From NCBI GenBank assembly GCA_950097015.1, contig CATNEN010000031.1, positions 2,356,001 to 2,420,000 on the forward strand: DNA of 64,000 nt, given 5' to 3'. Shown here one piece after another: positions 1 to 13,300 of the stretch. Made by a program: the position numbers and the translations under genes. The DNA is from Macrostomum hystrix (lineage: Eukaryota > Platyhelminthes > Macrostomidae). The stretch's first letter is position 1. The number at the start of each line of letters is the position of its first letter. The notes below the pieces were generated by a model. That model saw only the letters and a program-made list of their open reading frames with translations, made no database searches and was not told where the DNA came from.

Positions 1-180
1 ACCCAAAATGACACCCAGTCACTCAAAATGACACCTATTCACCCAAAATGACACCCAGTCATTCAAAGTGACACCCAGTCATTCAAAATGACACCCAGTC
101 ATTCAAAATGACACCCAGTCGTTTAGAATGGCACACAGTAACTCAAAATGACACTCGACCACTTAAAATGTACACTTAAT
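1..180. repeat. Minisatellite, 20-bp unit, runs off left edge
   Basis: About nine tandem copies of a 20-bp unit with core caaaatgacacccagtc. Copies are near identical from 1 to 120 and decay between 121 and 180, so the right edge of the array is the degenerate one. The left end is cut by the window. Confidence 0.9.
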
Positions 181-1045
181 CATTCAATAATGAAGCAATA
201 AAAGAGAAATTCATATTGAAGCCCCGGAGGTGGCAGCGGAATGTCACCCCTATCACACAAAATGACCTGACAGAGATATTTGCCAACCGAACGCAGTTGA
301 GCACTCACCGATCCATCCTCTGACTGATAAGACTGTATACTAACAGCTGGCATCACTGACAGAGTGAACTTTCCAGTATAAACGATTGCTTAGAGTAGCT
401 CAATCCAAAGCCTAGCGAATAGCATTTATCTACACAGGCAAGCTACAGTCAACTCATCGCCTGGACCAATGGTAAATGGGCTAGCAGAGGCAGTAGCCCT
501 ATTGTGCGGTCAGTGAGAGGGTCTTTAATTGCTGCCTTTTAATTGTGCAGATGCTCCCGATTCGCCAGACAAAATTTTGCCGCATTGCTAAGAAAACTTC
601 AGTGAATTTTGGCTGGCCGGCTTTGTTTTCCCTTTGAACTGCTGGTCCCGACAACAGTCGCCAGGATGGGATGGTTGCGACCATAAACCATAAACTATGC
701 TTCCTCCACAGCACTGGCAGCCAATTTCTAGGAAATACAAACGTTGGCCCGGGTTTCGTGAGAGGGCAATTCTGGCCAACGAGGAATAAAATCTGATCGC
801 TTGTCTGTATAATAAAAGCTGGGGCCCAGCTGTTGCAGAAAAGGCAACTAAATAACTAGCATTTTGATAGTCTCTGTCTGTGCATGCCAGGTGCCCGGAT
901 TGCGGACCCGAGACAAATAAAAACCAGTCCCGTTTGGCACTTAAAATTCTTACCAAAGAACAGACGAGAAATAAGAATCTTGGGCGCGCCGTTTGGGATT
1001 TCATTTGGGTAGTCTATGGTAATAGAGGGACCCGTGTCTAAAACA
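181..1045. other. Unassigned spacer
   Basis: Non-repetitive sequence between two arrays. It has short open frames on both strands (for example 588-1004, minus), but none shows a recognisable domain, splice context or the GC-rich codon pattern of the real exons in this window. I see no supported gene. Confidence 0.5.
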
Positions 1046-1290
1046 TCTGTCTCATCAGGAGAGATCTCCTGTGTCTCATCTCTCTCGTGTCTCATCTCTC
1101 TCGTGTCTCATCTCTCCAGACTCTCATCTCTCCAATGTCTCATCTCTCCCGTGTCTCATCTCTCCCGTGTCTCATCTCTCACGTGTCTCATCTCTCCCGT
1201 GTCTCATCTCTTTCCAATCGCATCTCTGCAAGTCTAATCTCTCCTATCTCATCTCTCCACCCATCTGTCATCTCTCCACTGTCTCATTGC
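1046..1290. repeat. Minisatellite, 16-bp unit
   Basis: About fifteen copies of a 16-bp pyrimidine-rich unit, core gtgtctcatctctccc, most regular between 1078 and 1215 and degenerate after that. Confidence 0.9.
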
Positions 1291-2049
1291 CAGCCTCTGC
1301 GAAAAAAAAGTATTAGAAAATTTCTAGATAAAATGTACAGTGACATCAGCTGTCAAAATCAGATCCAAACTTAGAATATTAATTTGAAATTTTACAAGTT
1401 TTATCCCACACTAGTTACTTTAAAATGCAAACTAACTACTATGGCAGTAGTATAAAGCAGATTTTCCTAAGATGTCATTAAAATCCCCAAGGTTAAAAAA
1501 TGTATCAAACTCGATAAAATACTATTTAAAGTACTCGTATCTCACAGCCAAGGAAACTGGATGCAATATTCAAGTTAATGCCATCCAATTCATAGCTGCT
1601 TTAATGTGTTCGGAAACAATAAAATGCCCATGTGCCTACTACAATGAGCCCATGTGCTATGATAGTCTGGAGCCCTGTATCCAAGTGCCATATGAGGGAT
1701 AAGCCTCTCTATCTATTTTAGTGGAGAATTGAGGAGTTTACCGTTTATATAGCACTTTTATGGCCCTGCCCAGCTGCCATAAGCTCAAGCTCCAACTCCG
1801 TCTGTCTGTCTGTCTGTCTCTCACGCCAGTGCTAACGAGAGCCCAATATAATTAGAGATGAAGAGATATCATTGGGTTGAGCGTGAGTGTTAGCCACTGG
1901 CCTGCGGGCGCGATGAAGGCAATTAGTTTTATGGGGCCATCAAACTGGGCCTGAAGCAGCACCGTAAACTAGCCGCATCCACCTCACACCAGCCTCCCTT
2001 CCTGTCAAGGCGTCTGAATTACTCCAAAAATCATTGCTTTGTCACTTTC
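1291..2049. other. Unassigned spacer
   Basis: AT-rich sequence without a recognisable gene. It includes a short (GTCT)n run at about 1799-1820. The only open frame of note (1472-1702, plus) has no recognisable domain. Confidence 0.5.
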
Positions 2050-2935
2050 GATTGAGTCTGTCGGCCTGTCTCCCTCTCTGTTAGTCTCTAATCTCTCACA
2101 TCTCTCATCTCTCATCTCTCATATTTGTCTCTTTCGGTCTGTCTCTCTCTGTCTGTCTCTCTGTCTGTCTCTATCTGTCTGTCTCTCTGTCTGTCTCTAT
2201 CTGTCTGTCTCTCTATCTGTCTCTATCTGTCTGTCTCTATCTGTCTGTCTCTATCTGTCTGTCTCTATCTGTCTGTCTCTCTGTCCGTCTCTCTGTCTGT
2301 CTCTATCTGTCTGTCTCTATCTGTCCGTCTCTCTGTCTGTCTCTCTGTCTGTCTCTCTGTCTGACTCTCTCTATCTGTCTCTATCTGTCTGTCTCTATCT
2401 GTCCGTCTCTCTGTCTGTCTCTCTGTCTGTCTCTCTGTCTGTCTCTATCTGTCTGTCTCTCTGTCCGTCTCTCTGTCTGTCTCTCTGTCTGTCTCTATCT
2501 GTCTCTCTCTGTCTGTCTCTATCTGTCCGTCTCTCTGTCCGTCTCTCTGTCTGTCTCTATCTGTCTCTGTCCTACTGTCTGTCCCTATCTGTCTGTCTCT
2601 GTCTGTCTCTATCTGTCTCTGTCCTACTGTCTGTCTCTATCTGTCTCTGTCCTACTGTCTGTCCCTATCTGTCTGTCTCTCTGTCTGTCTCTCTGTCCGT
2701 TTCTCTGTCTGTCTCTATCTGTCTCTGTCCTACTGTCTGTCTCTATCTGTCTGTCTTTCTGTCTGTCTCTATCTGTCTTTCTGTCTGTCTCTATCTGTCT
2801 TTCTGTCTGTCTCTATCTGTCTTTCTGTCTGTCTCTATCTGTCTGTCTTTGTCTAACTGTCTCTCATTCGTTCTGTATGTCTCTCTCTTCTGTCTGTTTC
2901 TCTCAGTCTGGTTCTCTCTCTGTTTCCGTATATTC
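2050..2935. repeat. Compound GTCT/CTAT/CTCT simple-repeat block
   Basis: Almost 900 bp made from interleaved tgtctgtctctctg and tgtctctatctg blocks. It is a strongly pyrimidine-rich plus strand with a purine-rich complement. The open frame across it codes only Leu/Ser/Cys/Val repeats and is an artefact of the composition. Confidence 0.9.
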
Positions 2936-3550
2936 TCATCCGTACCAAGAACATAGACAGACAGATAGTAGACTGAAGTCTACTTAAGAAGTCCTTGATC
3001 CGTACATCATAAAAAATGAAAAGTTTTGTTAGTCTTTCGCCCTGACTTTATTTCTTGAACCGATCATGACATTGTATTATTAGTGAATTCTCTAATATTC
3101 ATAACTTATGAACTCTAGCTTAAGGCCCTGCTCAGCCTTGAGCAGTTCGGAAATCAAACTGTAACTATTTTCTCTGCTCAAAAATGCATTGCTCAGCGCA
3201 TTGTATCAAAGGGAAACTTTTTTGCCTGAATTTTCAGAGGCGCGCAGCGCTGAGTCACAGACGCTTCATACTTAACTTTCATGAGTGTATGTGTGGCCCG
3301 CTTTTATTGCCACTAACTATAAAGCCACACTGCATCCACAGTGGACCATTTATGGTCGTTTTTATGCATAATTCGCCGACATCCAAGTCTGCGATATGGG
3401 AACCCAAACAACTCAATGCTATAGACTCTGTGACTCAGGCTTCAAGCTCTGATGGCTCAGGAGACACTAAAACTTTTGCTTCATTTCTGATTAAAATATG
3501 TTTCTTGTATCTCAGCATCATGATTTTTTCATGAGAGACTCTTGATCTTT
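2936..3550. other. Unassigned spacer
   Basis: Unique sequence between two repeat blocks. One plus-strand open frame (3184-3534) lacks any recognisable domain. No gene supported. Confidence 0.5.
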
Positions 3551-6500
3551 AGGACAGGATTTGAAGGACAGGATCTCCAAGACAGGATTTGAAGGACAGT
3601 GTTCGAAGGACAGGATCTCCAAGACAGGATTTGAAGGACAGTGTTCGAAGGACAGGATCTCCAAGACAGGATTTGAAGGACAGGATCTCCAGGACAGGAT
3701 TTGAAGGACAGTATTCGAAGGACAGGATCTCCAAGACAGGATTTGAAGGACAGTGTTCGAAGGACAGGATCTCCAAGACAGGATTTGAAGGACAGTGTTC
3801 GAAGGACAGGATCTCCAAGACAGGATTTGAAGGACAGGATCTCCAAGACAGGATTTGAAGGACAGTATTCGAAGGACAGGATCTCCAAGACAGGATTTGA
3901 AGGACAGGATCTCTAAGACAGGATTTGAAGGACAGTATTCGAAGGACAGGATCTCCAAGACAGGATTTGAAGGACAGTATTCGAAGGACAGGATCTCCAA
4001 GACAGGATTTGAAGGACAGTGTTCGAAGGACAGGATCTCCAAGACAGGATTTGAAGGACAGTGTTCGAAGGACAGGATCTCCAAGACAGGATTTGAAGGA
4101 CAGGATCTCCAAGACAGGATTTGAAGGACAGTTTTCGAAGGACAGGATCTCCAAGACAGGATTTGAAGGACAGGATCTCTAAGACAGGATTTGAAGGACA
4201 GTATTCGAAGGACAGGATCTCCAAGACAGGATTTGAAGGACAGTATTCGAAGGACAGGATCTCCAAGACAGGATTTGAAGGACAGTATTCGAAGGACAGG
4301 ATCTCTAAGACAGGATTTGAAGGACAAGATCTCCAAGACAGGATTTGAAGGACAGTTTTCGAAGGACAGGATCTCCAAGACAGGATTTGAAGGACAGAAT
4401 TCGAAGGACAGGATCTCCAAGACAGGATTTGAAGGACAGTGTTCGAAGGACAGGATCTCCAAGACAGGATTTGAAGGACAGGATCTCCAAGACAGGATTT
4501 GAAGGACAGTATTCGAAGGACAGGATCTCCAAGACAGGATTTGAAGGACAGTATTCGAAGGACAGGATCTCCAAGACAGGATTTGAAGGACAGGATCTCT
4601 AAGACAGGATTTGAAGGACAGTGTTCGAAGGACAGGATCTCCAAGACAGGATTTGAAGGACAGTGTTCGAAGGACAGGATCTCCAAGACAGGATTTGAAG
4701 GACAGTGTTCGAAGGACAGGATCTCCAAGACAGGATTTGAAGGACAGTGTTCGAAGGACAGGATCTCCAAGACAGGATTTGAAGGACAGTGTTCGAAGGA
4801 CAGGATCTCCAAGACAGGATTTGAAGGACAGGATCTCCAAGACAGGATTTGAAGGACAGTATTCGAAGGACAGGATCTCCAAGACAGGATTTGAAGGACA
4901 GGATCTCTAAGACAGGATTTGAAGGACAGTATTCGAAGGACAGGATCTCCAAGACAGGATTTGAAGGACAGTATTCGAAGGACAGGATCTCCAAGACAGG
5001 ATTTGAAGGACAGTGTTCGAAGGACAGGATCTCCAAGACAGGATTTGAAGGACAGTGTTCGAAGGACAGGATCTCCAAGACAGGATTTGAAGGACAGGAT
5101 CTCCAAGACAGGATTTGAAGGACAGTTTTCGAAGGACAGGATCTCCAAGACAGGATTTGAAGGACAGGATCTCTAAGACAGGATTTGAAGGACAGTATTC
5201 GAAGGACAGGATCTCCAAGACAGGATTTGAAGGACAGTATTCGAAGGACAGGATCTCCAAGACAGGATTTGAAGGACAGTATTCGAAGGACAGGATCTCC
5301 AAGACAGGATTTGAAGGACAAGATCTCCAAGACAGGATTTGAAGGACAGTTTTCGAAGGACAGGATCTCCAAGACAGGATTTGAAGGACAGGATCTCCAA
5401 GACAGGATTTGAAGGACAGTATTCGAAGGACAGGATCTCCAAGACAGGATTTGAAGGACAGTATTCGAAGGACAGGATCTCCAAGACAGGATTTGAAGGA
5501 CAGGATCTCTAAGACAGGATTTGAAGGACAGTGTTCGAAGGACAGGATCTCCAAGACAGGATTTGAAGGACAGTGTTCGAAGGACAGGATCTCCAAGACA
5601 GGATTTGAAGGACAGTATTCGAAGGACAGGATCTCCAAGACAGGATTTGAAGGACAGTATTCGAAGGACAGGATCTCCAAGACAGGATTTGAAGGACAGG
5701 ATCTCCAAGACAGGATTTGAAGGACAGTGTTCGAAGGACAGGATCTCCAAGACAGGATTTGAAGGACAGTGTTCGAAGGACAGGATCTCCAAGACAGGAT
5801 TTGAAGGACAAGATCTCCAAGACAGGATTTGAAGGACAGTTTTCGAAGGACAGGATCTCCAAGACAGGATTTGAAGGACAGAATTCGAAGGACAGGATCT
5901 CCAAGACAGGATTTGAAGGACAGTGTTCGAAGGACAGGATCTCCAAGACAGGATTTGAAGGACAGGATCTCCAAGACAGGATTTGAAGGACAGTATTCGA
6001 AGGACAGGATCTCCAAGACAGGATTTGAAGGACAGGATCTCTAAGACAGGATTTGAAGGACAGTATTCGAAGGACAGGATCTCCAAGACAGGATTTGAAG
6101 GACAGTATTCGAAGGACAGGATCTCCAAGACAGGATTTGAAGGACAGTATTCGAAGGACAGGATCTCCAAGACAGGATTTGAAGGACAGGATCTCCAAGA
6201 CAGGATTTGAAGGACAGTGTTCGAAGGACAGGATCTCCAAGACAGGATTTGAAGGACAGTATTCGAAGGACAGGATCTCCAAGACAGGATTTGAAGGACA
6301 GTATTCGAAGGACAGGATCTCCAAGACAGGATTTGAAGGACAGGATCTCTAAGACAGGATTTGAAGGACAGTATTCGAAGGACAGGATCTTCAAGACAGG
6401 ATTTGAAGGACAGTTTTCGAAGGACAGGATCTCCAAGACAGGATTTGAAGGACAGTTTTCGAAGGACAGGATCTCCAAGACAGGATTTGAAGGACAGTGT

Positions 6501-7375
6501 TCGAAGGACAGGATCACCAAGACAGGATTTGAAGGACAGGATCTCTAAGACAGGATTTGAAGGACAGTTTATGAAGGACAGGATCTCCAAGACAGGATTT
6601 GAAGGACAGTATTCGAAGGACAGGATCTCCAAGACAGGATTTGAAGGACAGGATCTCTAAGACAGGATTTGAAGGACAGTATTCGAAGGACAGGATCTTC
6701 AAGAAAGGATTTGAAGGACAGTATTCGAAGGACAGGATCTCCAAGACAGGATTTGAAGGACAGGATCTCTAAGACAGGATTTGAAGGACAGTTTTCGAAG
6801 GACAGGATCTCCAAGACAGGATTTGAAGGACAGTTTTCGAAGGACATGATCTCCAAGACAGGATTTGAAGGACAGTATTCGAAGGACAGGATCATCAAGA
6901 CAGGATTTGAAGGACAGTGTTCGAAGGACAGGATCACCAAGACAGGATTTGAAGGACAGGATCTCTAAGACAGGATTTGAAGGACAGTGTTCGAAGGACA
7001 GGATCACCAAGACAGGATTTGAAGGACAGGATCTCTAAGACAGGATTTGAAGGACAGTTTTCGAAGGACAGGATCTCCAAGACAGGATTTGAAGGACAGT
7101 TTTCGAAGGACAGGATCTCCAAGACAGGATTTGAAGGACAAGATCTCCAAGACAGGATTTGAAAGACAGTTTTCGAAGGACAGGATCTCCAAGACAGGAT
7201 TTGAAGGACAGGATCTCCAAGACAGGATTTGAAGGACAGGATCTCCAGGACAGGATTCGAAGGACAGGATCTCTAAGACAGGATTTGAAGGACAGTATTC
7301 GAAGGACAGGATCTCCAGGACAGGATTCGAAGGACAGGATCTCCAAGACAGGATTCGAAGGACAGGATCTCCAAG
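3551..7375. repeat. Higher-order minisatellite built from 14-bp monomers
   Basis: About 270 consecutive 14-mers of three related types: A aggacaggatctcc, B aagacaggatttga and C aggacagtgttcga (C varies at two positions). They are arranged mainly as 42-bp ABC trimers, with AB dimers inserted at intervals. The 42-bp period divides by 3, so stop-free frames of up to 677 codons appear on the minus strand and shorter ones on plus; they code only for the repeat. The right end (6,350-7,375) carries more variants than the middle. Confidence 0.95.
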
Positions 7376-8094
7376 GCTCCAGATCTGAAGCAGATGTTTA
7401 GGAAGGGATATCTATAAGGATCACTTGATGGCTCTACTAAAAACTTCCGATAGTAAAATTTGCGAAGTGTCCTTGGGAAGCAGGAAGGAGCAGTCAAAGT
7501 AGGCGGCACACACATGTAGAGCCACGTCGGTGAAAGTAAATGTCTGCAAGACCATCTTGATAAAAAGTGTAGAAAACTGAAGAAAGAAATAAAAAAATTG
7601 AAAGGCTCGGACAGAACTATAGGGTGCGATAGTGTCAGGGTGAGAGAAATTAGGCAGCGCAGAAATAAAAACAAATTAAGGACTTGCTCTCCGGGCCAGC
7701 AATGCCGGTGTGGTGTAGGGCATTGTGCTGCAATTGCTTCTGGGACTTCCGACAGCACGTTGAGCGGTTGCGGGCGCGGCTGCATTGCCGGCAAGCAAGT
7801 GTCATAAAGGTTTTATGCTGGCCCATATAAAATTTACAGCTCTGAGTGTTGGGGGGGGCATTGGCCGCTGCATCTGGCAAGATTTTCGGGACTAGCAGAC
7901 ACTCGGATACTGGGATAAAGGTGGAACAACTTGCCACAATGAGACAGACCAACTCCGCCAAACTGACAGCTGCCATACCTGAAGCCGTATTAACCCGGGA
8001 ATAGAAAATACTGGATTCCATTTGTTTCATTTCCTTTTATGAATTCGGAAATGCTTTGATGACGAAGGTTATTTTCGGATTCTTCCAAAAGGGA
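7376..8094. other. Unassigned spacer
   Basis: Unique DNA between two arrays. Overlapping open frames on both strands (for example 7598-7807 plus, 7650-8030 minus) have no recognisable domain. No gene supported. Confidence 0.5.
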
Positions 8095-8320
8095 TTCTTC
8101 TGGGATTTCCTAGCGAATTCCATTCCTAACAGGATTCTTCAAGGATTTTCTTGGGGATTCCATTCCTAACAGGATTCTTCAGAGATTTTCTTGGGGATTC
8201 CATTCCTAACAGGATTCTTCAGAGATTTTCTTGGGATTCCATTCCTAACAGGATTCTTCAGAGATTTTCTTGGGATTCCATTCCTAACAGGATTCTTCAG
8301 AGATTTCTAGGGGATTGAAC
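8095..8320. repeat. Short minisatellite, about 38-40-bp unit
   Basis: About five to six tandem copies with core ccattcctaacaggattctt followed by agagattttcttgggg. It shares the aggatt core with the next array and is probably a diverged relative of it. Confidence 0.85.
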
Positions 8321-8364
8321 CAACACGAAACACAATTTAGAAGGATTTCTAAGATCCTATGTGG

Positions 8365-9795
8365 AACACAATCCTGCAGGGATTTCTCCTAGGATTTCAT
8401 TCAGCACAAAATCCTGCAGGGATTTCTTTTGGGATTTTATTCGAAAGACAATCCTGCAGGGATTTTTCCTAGGATTTCACTCGAAACACAATCCTGCAGG
8501 GATTTTTCCTAGGATTTCACTCGAAACACAATCCTGCAGGGATTTTTCCTAGTATTTCACTCGGAACACAATCCTGTAGGGATTTCTCCTAGGATTTCAT
8601 TCAGCACAAAATCCTGCAGGGATTTCTCCTAGGATTTTATTAGAAACGCAATCCTGCAGGGATTTTTCTTAGGATTTCACTTGGAACACAATCCCGTAGG
8701 GATTTTTCCTAGGATTTCATTCGAAACACAATCCTGCAGGGATTTTTCCTAGGATTTCACTCGGAACACAATCCTGTAGGGATTTTTCCTAGGATTTCAT
8801 TCGGAACACAATCCTGTAGGAATTTCTCCTAGGATTTTATTCGAAACACAATCCTGCAGGTATTTCTCCTAGGATTTCACTTGGAACACAATCCTGCAGG
8901 GATTTCTTTTGGGAATTTATTCGAAACACAATCCTGCAGGGATTTTTCCTAGGATTTCACTCGGAACACAATCCTGTAGGGATTTCTCCTAGGATTTCAC
9001 TCGGAACACAATCCTGTAGGGATTTCTCCTATGATTTCACTCGGAACACAATCCTGCAGGGATTTCTTTTGGGATTTTATTCGAAACACAATCCTGCAGG
9101 GATTTTTCCTAGGATTTCACTCGGAACACAATCCTGTAGGGATTTCTCCTAGGATTTCACTCGGAACACAATCCTGTAGAGATTTCTCCTAGGATTTCAC
9201 TCGGAACACAATCCTGTAGGGATTTCTCCTAGGATTTCATTCAGCACAAAATCCTGCAGGGATTTCTTTTGGGATTTTATTTCGAAACACAATCCTGCAG
9301 GGATTTTTCCTAGGATTTCACTCGGAACACAATCCTGTAGGGATTTTTCCTAGGATTTCACTCGGAACACAATCCTGTAGGGATTTCTCCTAGGATTTCA
9401 TTCAGCACAAAATCCTGCAGGGATTTCTTTTGGGATTTTATTTCGAAACACAATCCTGCAGGGATTTTTCCTAGGATTTCACTCGGAACACAATCCTGTA
9501 GGGATTTTTCCTAGGATTTCACTCGGAACACAATCCTGTAGGGATTTCTCCTAGGATTTCATTCAGCACAAAATCCTGCAGGGATTTCTTTTGGGATTTT
9601 ATTTCGAAACACAATCCTGCAGGGATTTTTCCTAGGATTTCACTCGGAACACAATCCTGCAGGGATTTTTCCTAGGATTTCACTCGGAACACAATCCTGT
9701 AGAGATTTCTCCTAGGATTTCACTCGGAACACAATCCTGTAGGGATTTCTCCTAGGATTTCACTCGGAACACAATCCTGCAAGGATTTCTCCCGG
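8365..9795. repeat. 40-bp minisatellite with palindromic cores
   Basis: About 36 copies of a 40-bp unit. Each copy carries an aatcctgcagggattt segment (containing the 8-bp palindrome CCTGCAGG) and a cctaggattt segment (containing CCTAGG). About half the copies have tgtagg in place of tgcagg, which breaks the first palindrome. A block of several units recurs almost unchanged between 9,230 and 9,650. Confidence 0.95.
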
Positions 9796-10338
9796 TTTTG
9801 TGAAGCAGCAGAACTCAGACTTACCACTGTCAGTTCCGCTACTGACGTGCTGAGTAAGCAGAGCAGGTGAAAACAGATAGCCGTTTGCATCCTGCCAAAC
9901 TCTGTTGGATTAGCGTCGATGAACCCAGGCGAGGTTGCAAGTCAACGCACTGAAGTGTTTTCTGGCCGAATTGCGAATGCAAAGTCTCTGTGTGCAAGAC
10001 TAGGGTAAATTAAAACAAAATTTTATGGCCCATATATATACTGTGCGACTTGTTGCAACTTTTCAACTAAATTTCACTTTTCGATTCTTCGAGCTTAGCC
10101 ACCGAGCCGAACTGCGTGGGATTGGGTGGCGGTGTAGCCAAATTACACCTATCTTACTTTTTCCCTGTCTGCCATTTGTATCGACTGGAGCGGCAGGAAT
10201 TGGCGGCGACAAGTCCCGTTGCCGAGTCTGGGGCTGCTGAGGAAAGCGCTGCAACAACAACCCCAAATGCCACAGCCAACCACAAGCCTCTGCGCCTCCT
10301 CCAGACAGACTCAGCGAAATAGCATCTCACAGCTCTCC
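9796..10338. other. Spacer with GC-rich tail, possible unassigned exon
   Basis: The interval from about 10085 to 10320 is noticeably richer in GC than its surroundings, and GC-rich stretches in this window are usually exons. The frame open here on plus reads a low-complexity Ala/Thr/Ser-rich peptide ending in a stop at 10320-10322, next to the array. I cannot match it to a family, so no gene is claimed. Confidence 0.3.
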
Positions 10339-13300
10339 CCACTGTCTCCCTCTCCCACTGTCTCCCTCTCCCACTGTCTCCCTCTCCCACTGTCTCCCTC
10401 TCCCACTGTCTCCCTCTCCCCACTGTCTCCCTCTCCCACTGTCTCCCTCTCCCACTGTCTCCCTCTCCCACTGTCTCCCTCTCCCCACTGTCTCCCTCTC
10501 CCACTGTCTCCCTCTCCCACTGTCTCCCTCTCCCACTGTCTCCCTCTCCCACTGTCTCCCTCTCCCACTGTCTCCCTCTCCCCACTGTCTCCCTCTCCCA
10601 CTGTCTCCCTCTCCCACTGTCTCCCTCTCCCCACTGTCTCCCTCTCCCACTGTCTCCCTCTCCCCACTGTCTCCCTCTCCCACTGTCTCCCTCTCCCACT
10701 GTCTCCCTCTCCCCACTGTCTCCCTCTCCCACTGTCTCCCTCTCCCACTGTCTCCCTCTCCCACTGTCTCCCTCTCCCACTGTCTCCCTCTCCCACTGTC
10801 TCCCTCTCCCACTGTCTCCCTCTCCCACTGTCTCCCTCTCCCACTGTCTCCCTCTCCCACTGTCTCCCTCTCCCCACTGTCTCCCTCTCCCACTGTCTCC
10901 CTCTCCCCACTGTCTCCCTCTCCCACTGTCTCCCTCTCCCCACTGTCTCCCTCTCCCACTGTCTCCCTCTCCCACTGTCTCCCTCTCCCCACTGTCTCCC
11001 TCTCCCACTGTCTCCCTCTCCCACTGTCTCCCTCTCCCACTGTCTCCCTCTCCCCACTGTCTCCCTCTCCCACTGTCTCCCTCTCCCACTGTCTCCCTCT
11101 CCCCACTGTCTCCCTCTCCCACTGTCTCCCTCTCCCCACTGTCTCCCTCTCCCACTGTCTCCCTCTCCCACTGTCTCCCTCTCCCACTGTCTCCCTCTCC
11201 CACTGTCTCCCTCTCCCCACTGTCTCCCTCTCCCACTGTCTCCCTCTCCCCACTGTCTCCCTCTCCCACTGTCTCCCTCTCCCACTGTCTCCCTCTCCCC
11301 ACTGTCTCCCTCTCCCACTGTCTCCCTCTCCCCACTGTCTCCCTCTCCCACTGTCTCCCTCTCCCACTGTCTCCCTCTCCCCACTGTCTCCCTCTCCCAC
11401 TGTCTCCCTCTCCCCACTGTCTCCCTCTCCCACTGTCTCCCTCTCCCCACTGTCTCCCTCTCCCACTGTCTCCCTCTCCCCACTGTCTCCCTCTCCCACT
11501 GTCTCCCTCTCCCACTGTCTCCCTCTCCCACTGTCTCCCTCTCCCACTGTCTCCCTCTCCCCACTGTCTCCCTCTCCCACTGTCTCCCTCTCCCCACTGT
11601 CTCCCTCTCCCACTGTCTCCCTCTCCCCACTGTCTCCCTCTCCCACTGTCTCCCTCTCCCACTGTCTCCCTCTCCCCACTGTCTCCCTCTCCCACTGTCT
11701 CCCTCTCCCCACTGTCTCCCTCTCCCACTGTCTCCCTCTCCCACTGTCTCCCTCTCCCACTGTCTCCCTCTCCCACTGTCTCCCTCTCCCACTGTCTCCC
11801 TCTCCCACTGTCTCCCTCTCCCCACTGTCTCCCTCTCCCACTGTCTCCCTCTCCCACTGTCTCCCTCTCCCCACTGTCTCCCTCTCCCACTGTCTCCCTC
11901 TCCCCACTGTCTCCCTCTCCCACTGTCTCCCTCTCCCCACTGTCTCCCTCTCCCACTGTCTCCCTCTCCCACTGTCTCCCTCTCCCCACTGTCTCCCTCT
12001 CCCACTGTCTCCCTCTCCCCACTGTCTCCCTCTCCCACTGTCTCCCTCTCCCCACTGTCTCCCTCTCCCACTGTCTCCCTCTCCCCACTGTCTCCCTCTC
12101 CCACTGTCTCCCTCTCCCCACTGTCTCCCTCTCCCACTGTCTCCCTCTCCCACTGTCTCCCTCTCCCACTGTCTCCCTCTCCCACTGTCTCCCTCTCCCA
12201 CTGTCTCCCTCTCCCCACTGTCTCCCTCTCCCACTGTCTCCCTCTCCCCACTGTCTCCCTCTCCCACTGTCTCCCTCTCCCACTGTCTCCCTCTCCCCAC
12301 TGTCTCCCTCTCCCACTGTCTCCCTCTCCCCACTGTCTCCCTCTCCCACTGTCTCCCTCTCCCCACTGTCTCCCTCTCCCACTGTCTCCCTCTCCCACTG
12401 TCTCCCTCTCCCCACTGTCTCCCTCTCCCACTGTCTCCCTCTCCCCACTGTCTCCCTCTCCCACTGTCTCCCTCTCCCACTGTCTCCCTCTCCCCACTGT
12501 CTCCCTCTCCCACTGTCTCCCTCTCCCACTGTCTCCCTCTCCCCACTGTCTCCCTCTCCCACTGTCTCCCTCTCCCCACTGTCTCCCTCTCCCACTGTCT
12601 CCCTCTCCCACTGTCTCCCTCTCCCACTGTCTCCCTCTCCCACTGTCTCCCTCTCCCCACTGTCTCCCTCTCCCACTGTCTCCCTCTCCCCACTGTCTCC
12701 CTCTCCCACTGTCTCCCTCTCCCACTGTCTCCCTCTCCCCACTGTCTCCCTCTCCCACTGTCTCCCTCTCCCCACTGTCTCCCTCTCCCACTGTCTCCCT
12801 CTCCCCACTGTCTCCCTCTCCCACTGTCTCCCTCTCCCACTGTCTCCCTCTCCCCACTGTCTCCCTCTCCCACTGTCTCCCTCTCCCACTGTCTCCCTCT
12901 CCCACTGTCTCCCTCTCCCACTGTCTCCCTCTCCCCACTGTCTCCCTCTCCCACTGTCTCCCTCTCCCACTGTCTCCCTCTCCCCACTGTCTCCCTCTCC
13001 CACTGTCTCCTTCTCCCACTGTCTCCCTCTCCCCACTGTCTCCCTCTCCCACTGTCTCCCTCTCCCACTGTCTCCCTCTCCCACTGTCTCCCTCTCCCAC
13101 TGTCTCCCTCTCCCACTGTCTCCCTCTCCCCACTGTCTCCCTCTCCCACTGTCTCCCTCTCCCACTGTCTCCCTCTCCCACTGTCTCCCTCTCCCACTGT
13201 CTCCCTCTCCCACTGTCTCCCTCTCCCACTGTCTCCCTCTCCCACTGTCTCCCTCTCCCCACTGTCTCCCTCTCCCACTGTCTCCCTCTCCCCACTGTCT

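Noticed and set aside
588-1004. 138-codon minus frame near the left edge
   Set aside because: No domain, no start context, and a rival frame of similar quality overlaps it; more likely chance or an old transposon relic.
2039-2956. 305-codon Leu/Ser/Cys-rich frame that resembles a membrane protein
   Set aside because: Simple GTCT/CTAT repeat composition; hydrophobicity is a by-product of CTN/GTN codons.
3518-7346. Many open frames up to 677 codons on both strands
   Set aside because: Produced by the 42-bp higher-order repeat; peptides such as DPVLQILSWRSCPSN recur without variation other than that of the DNA unit.
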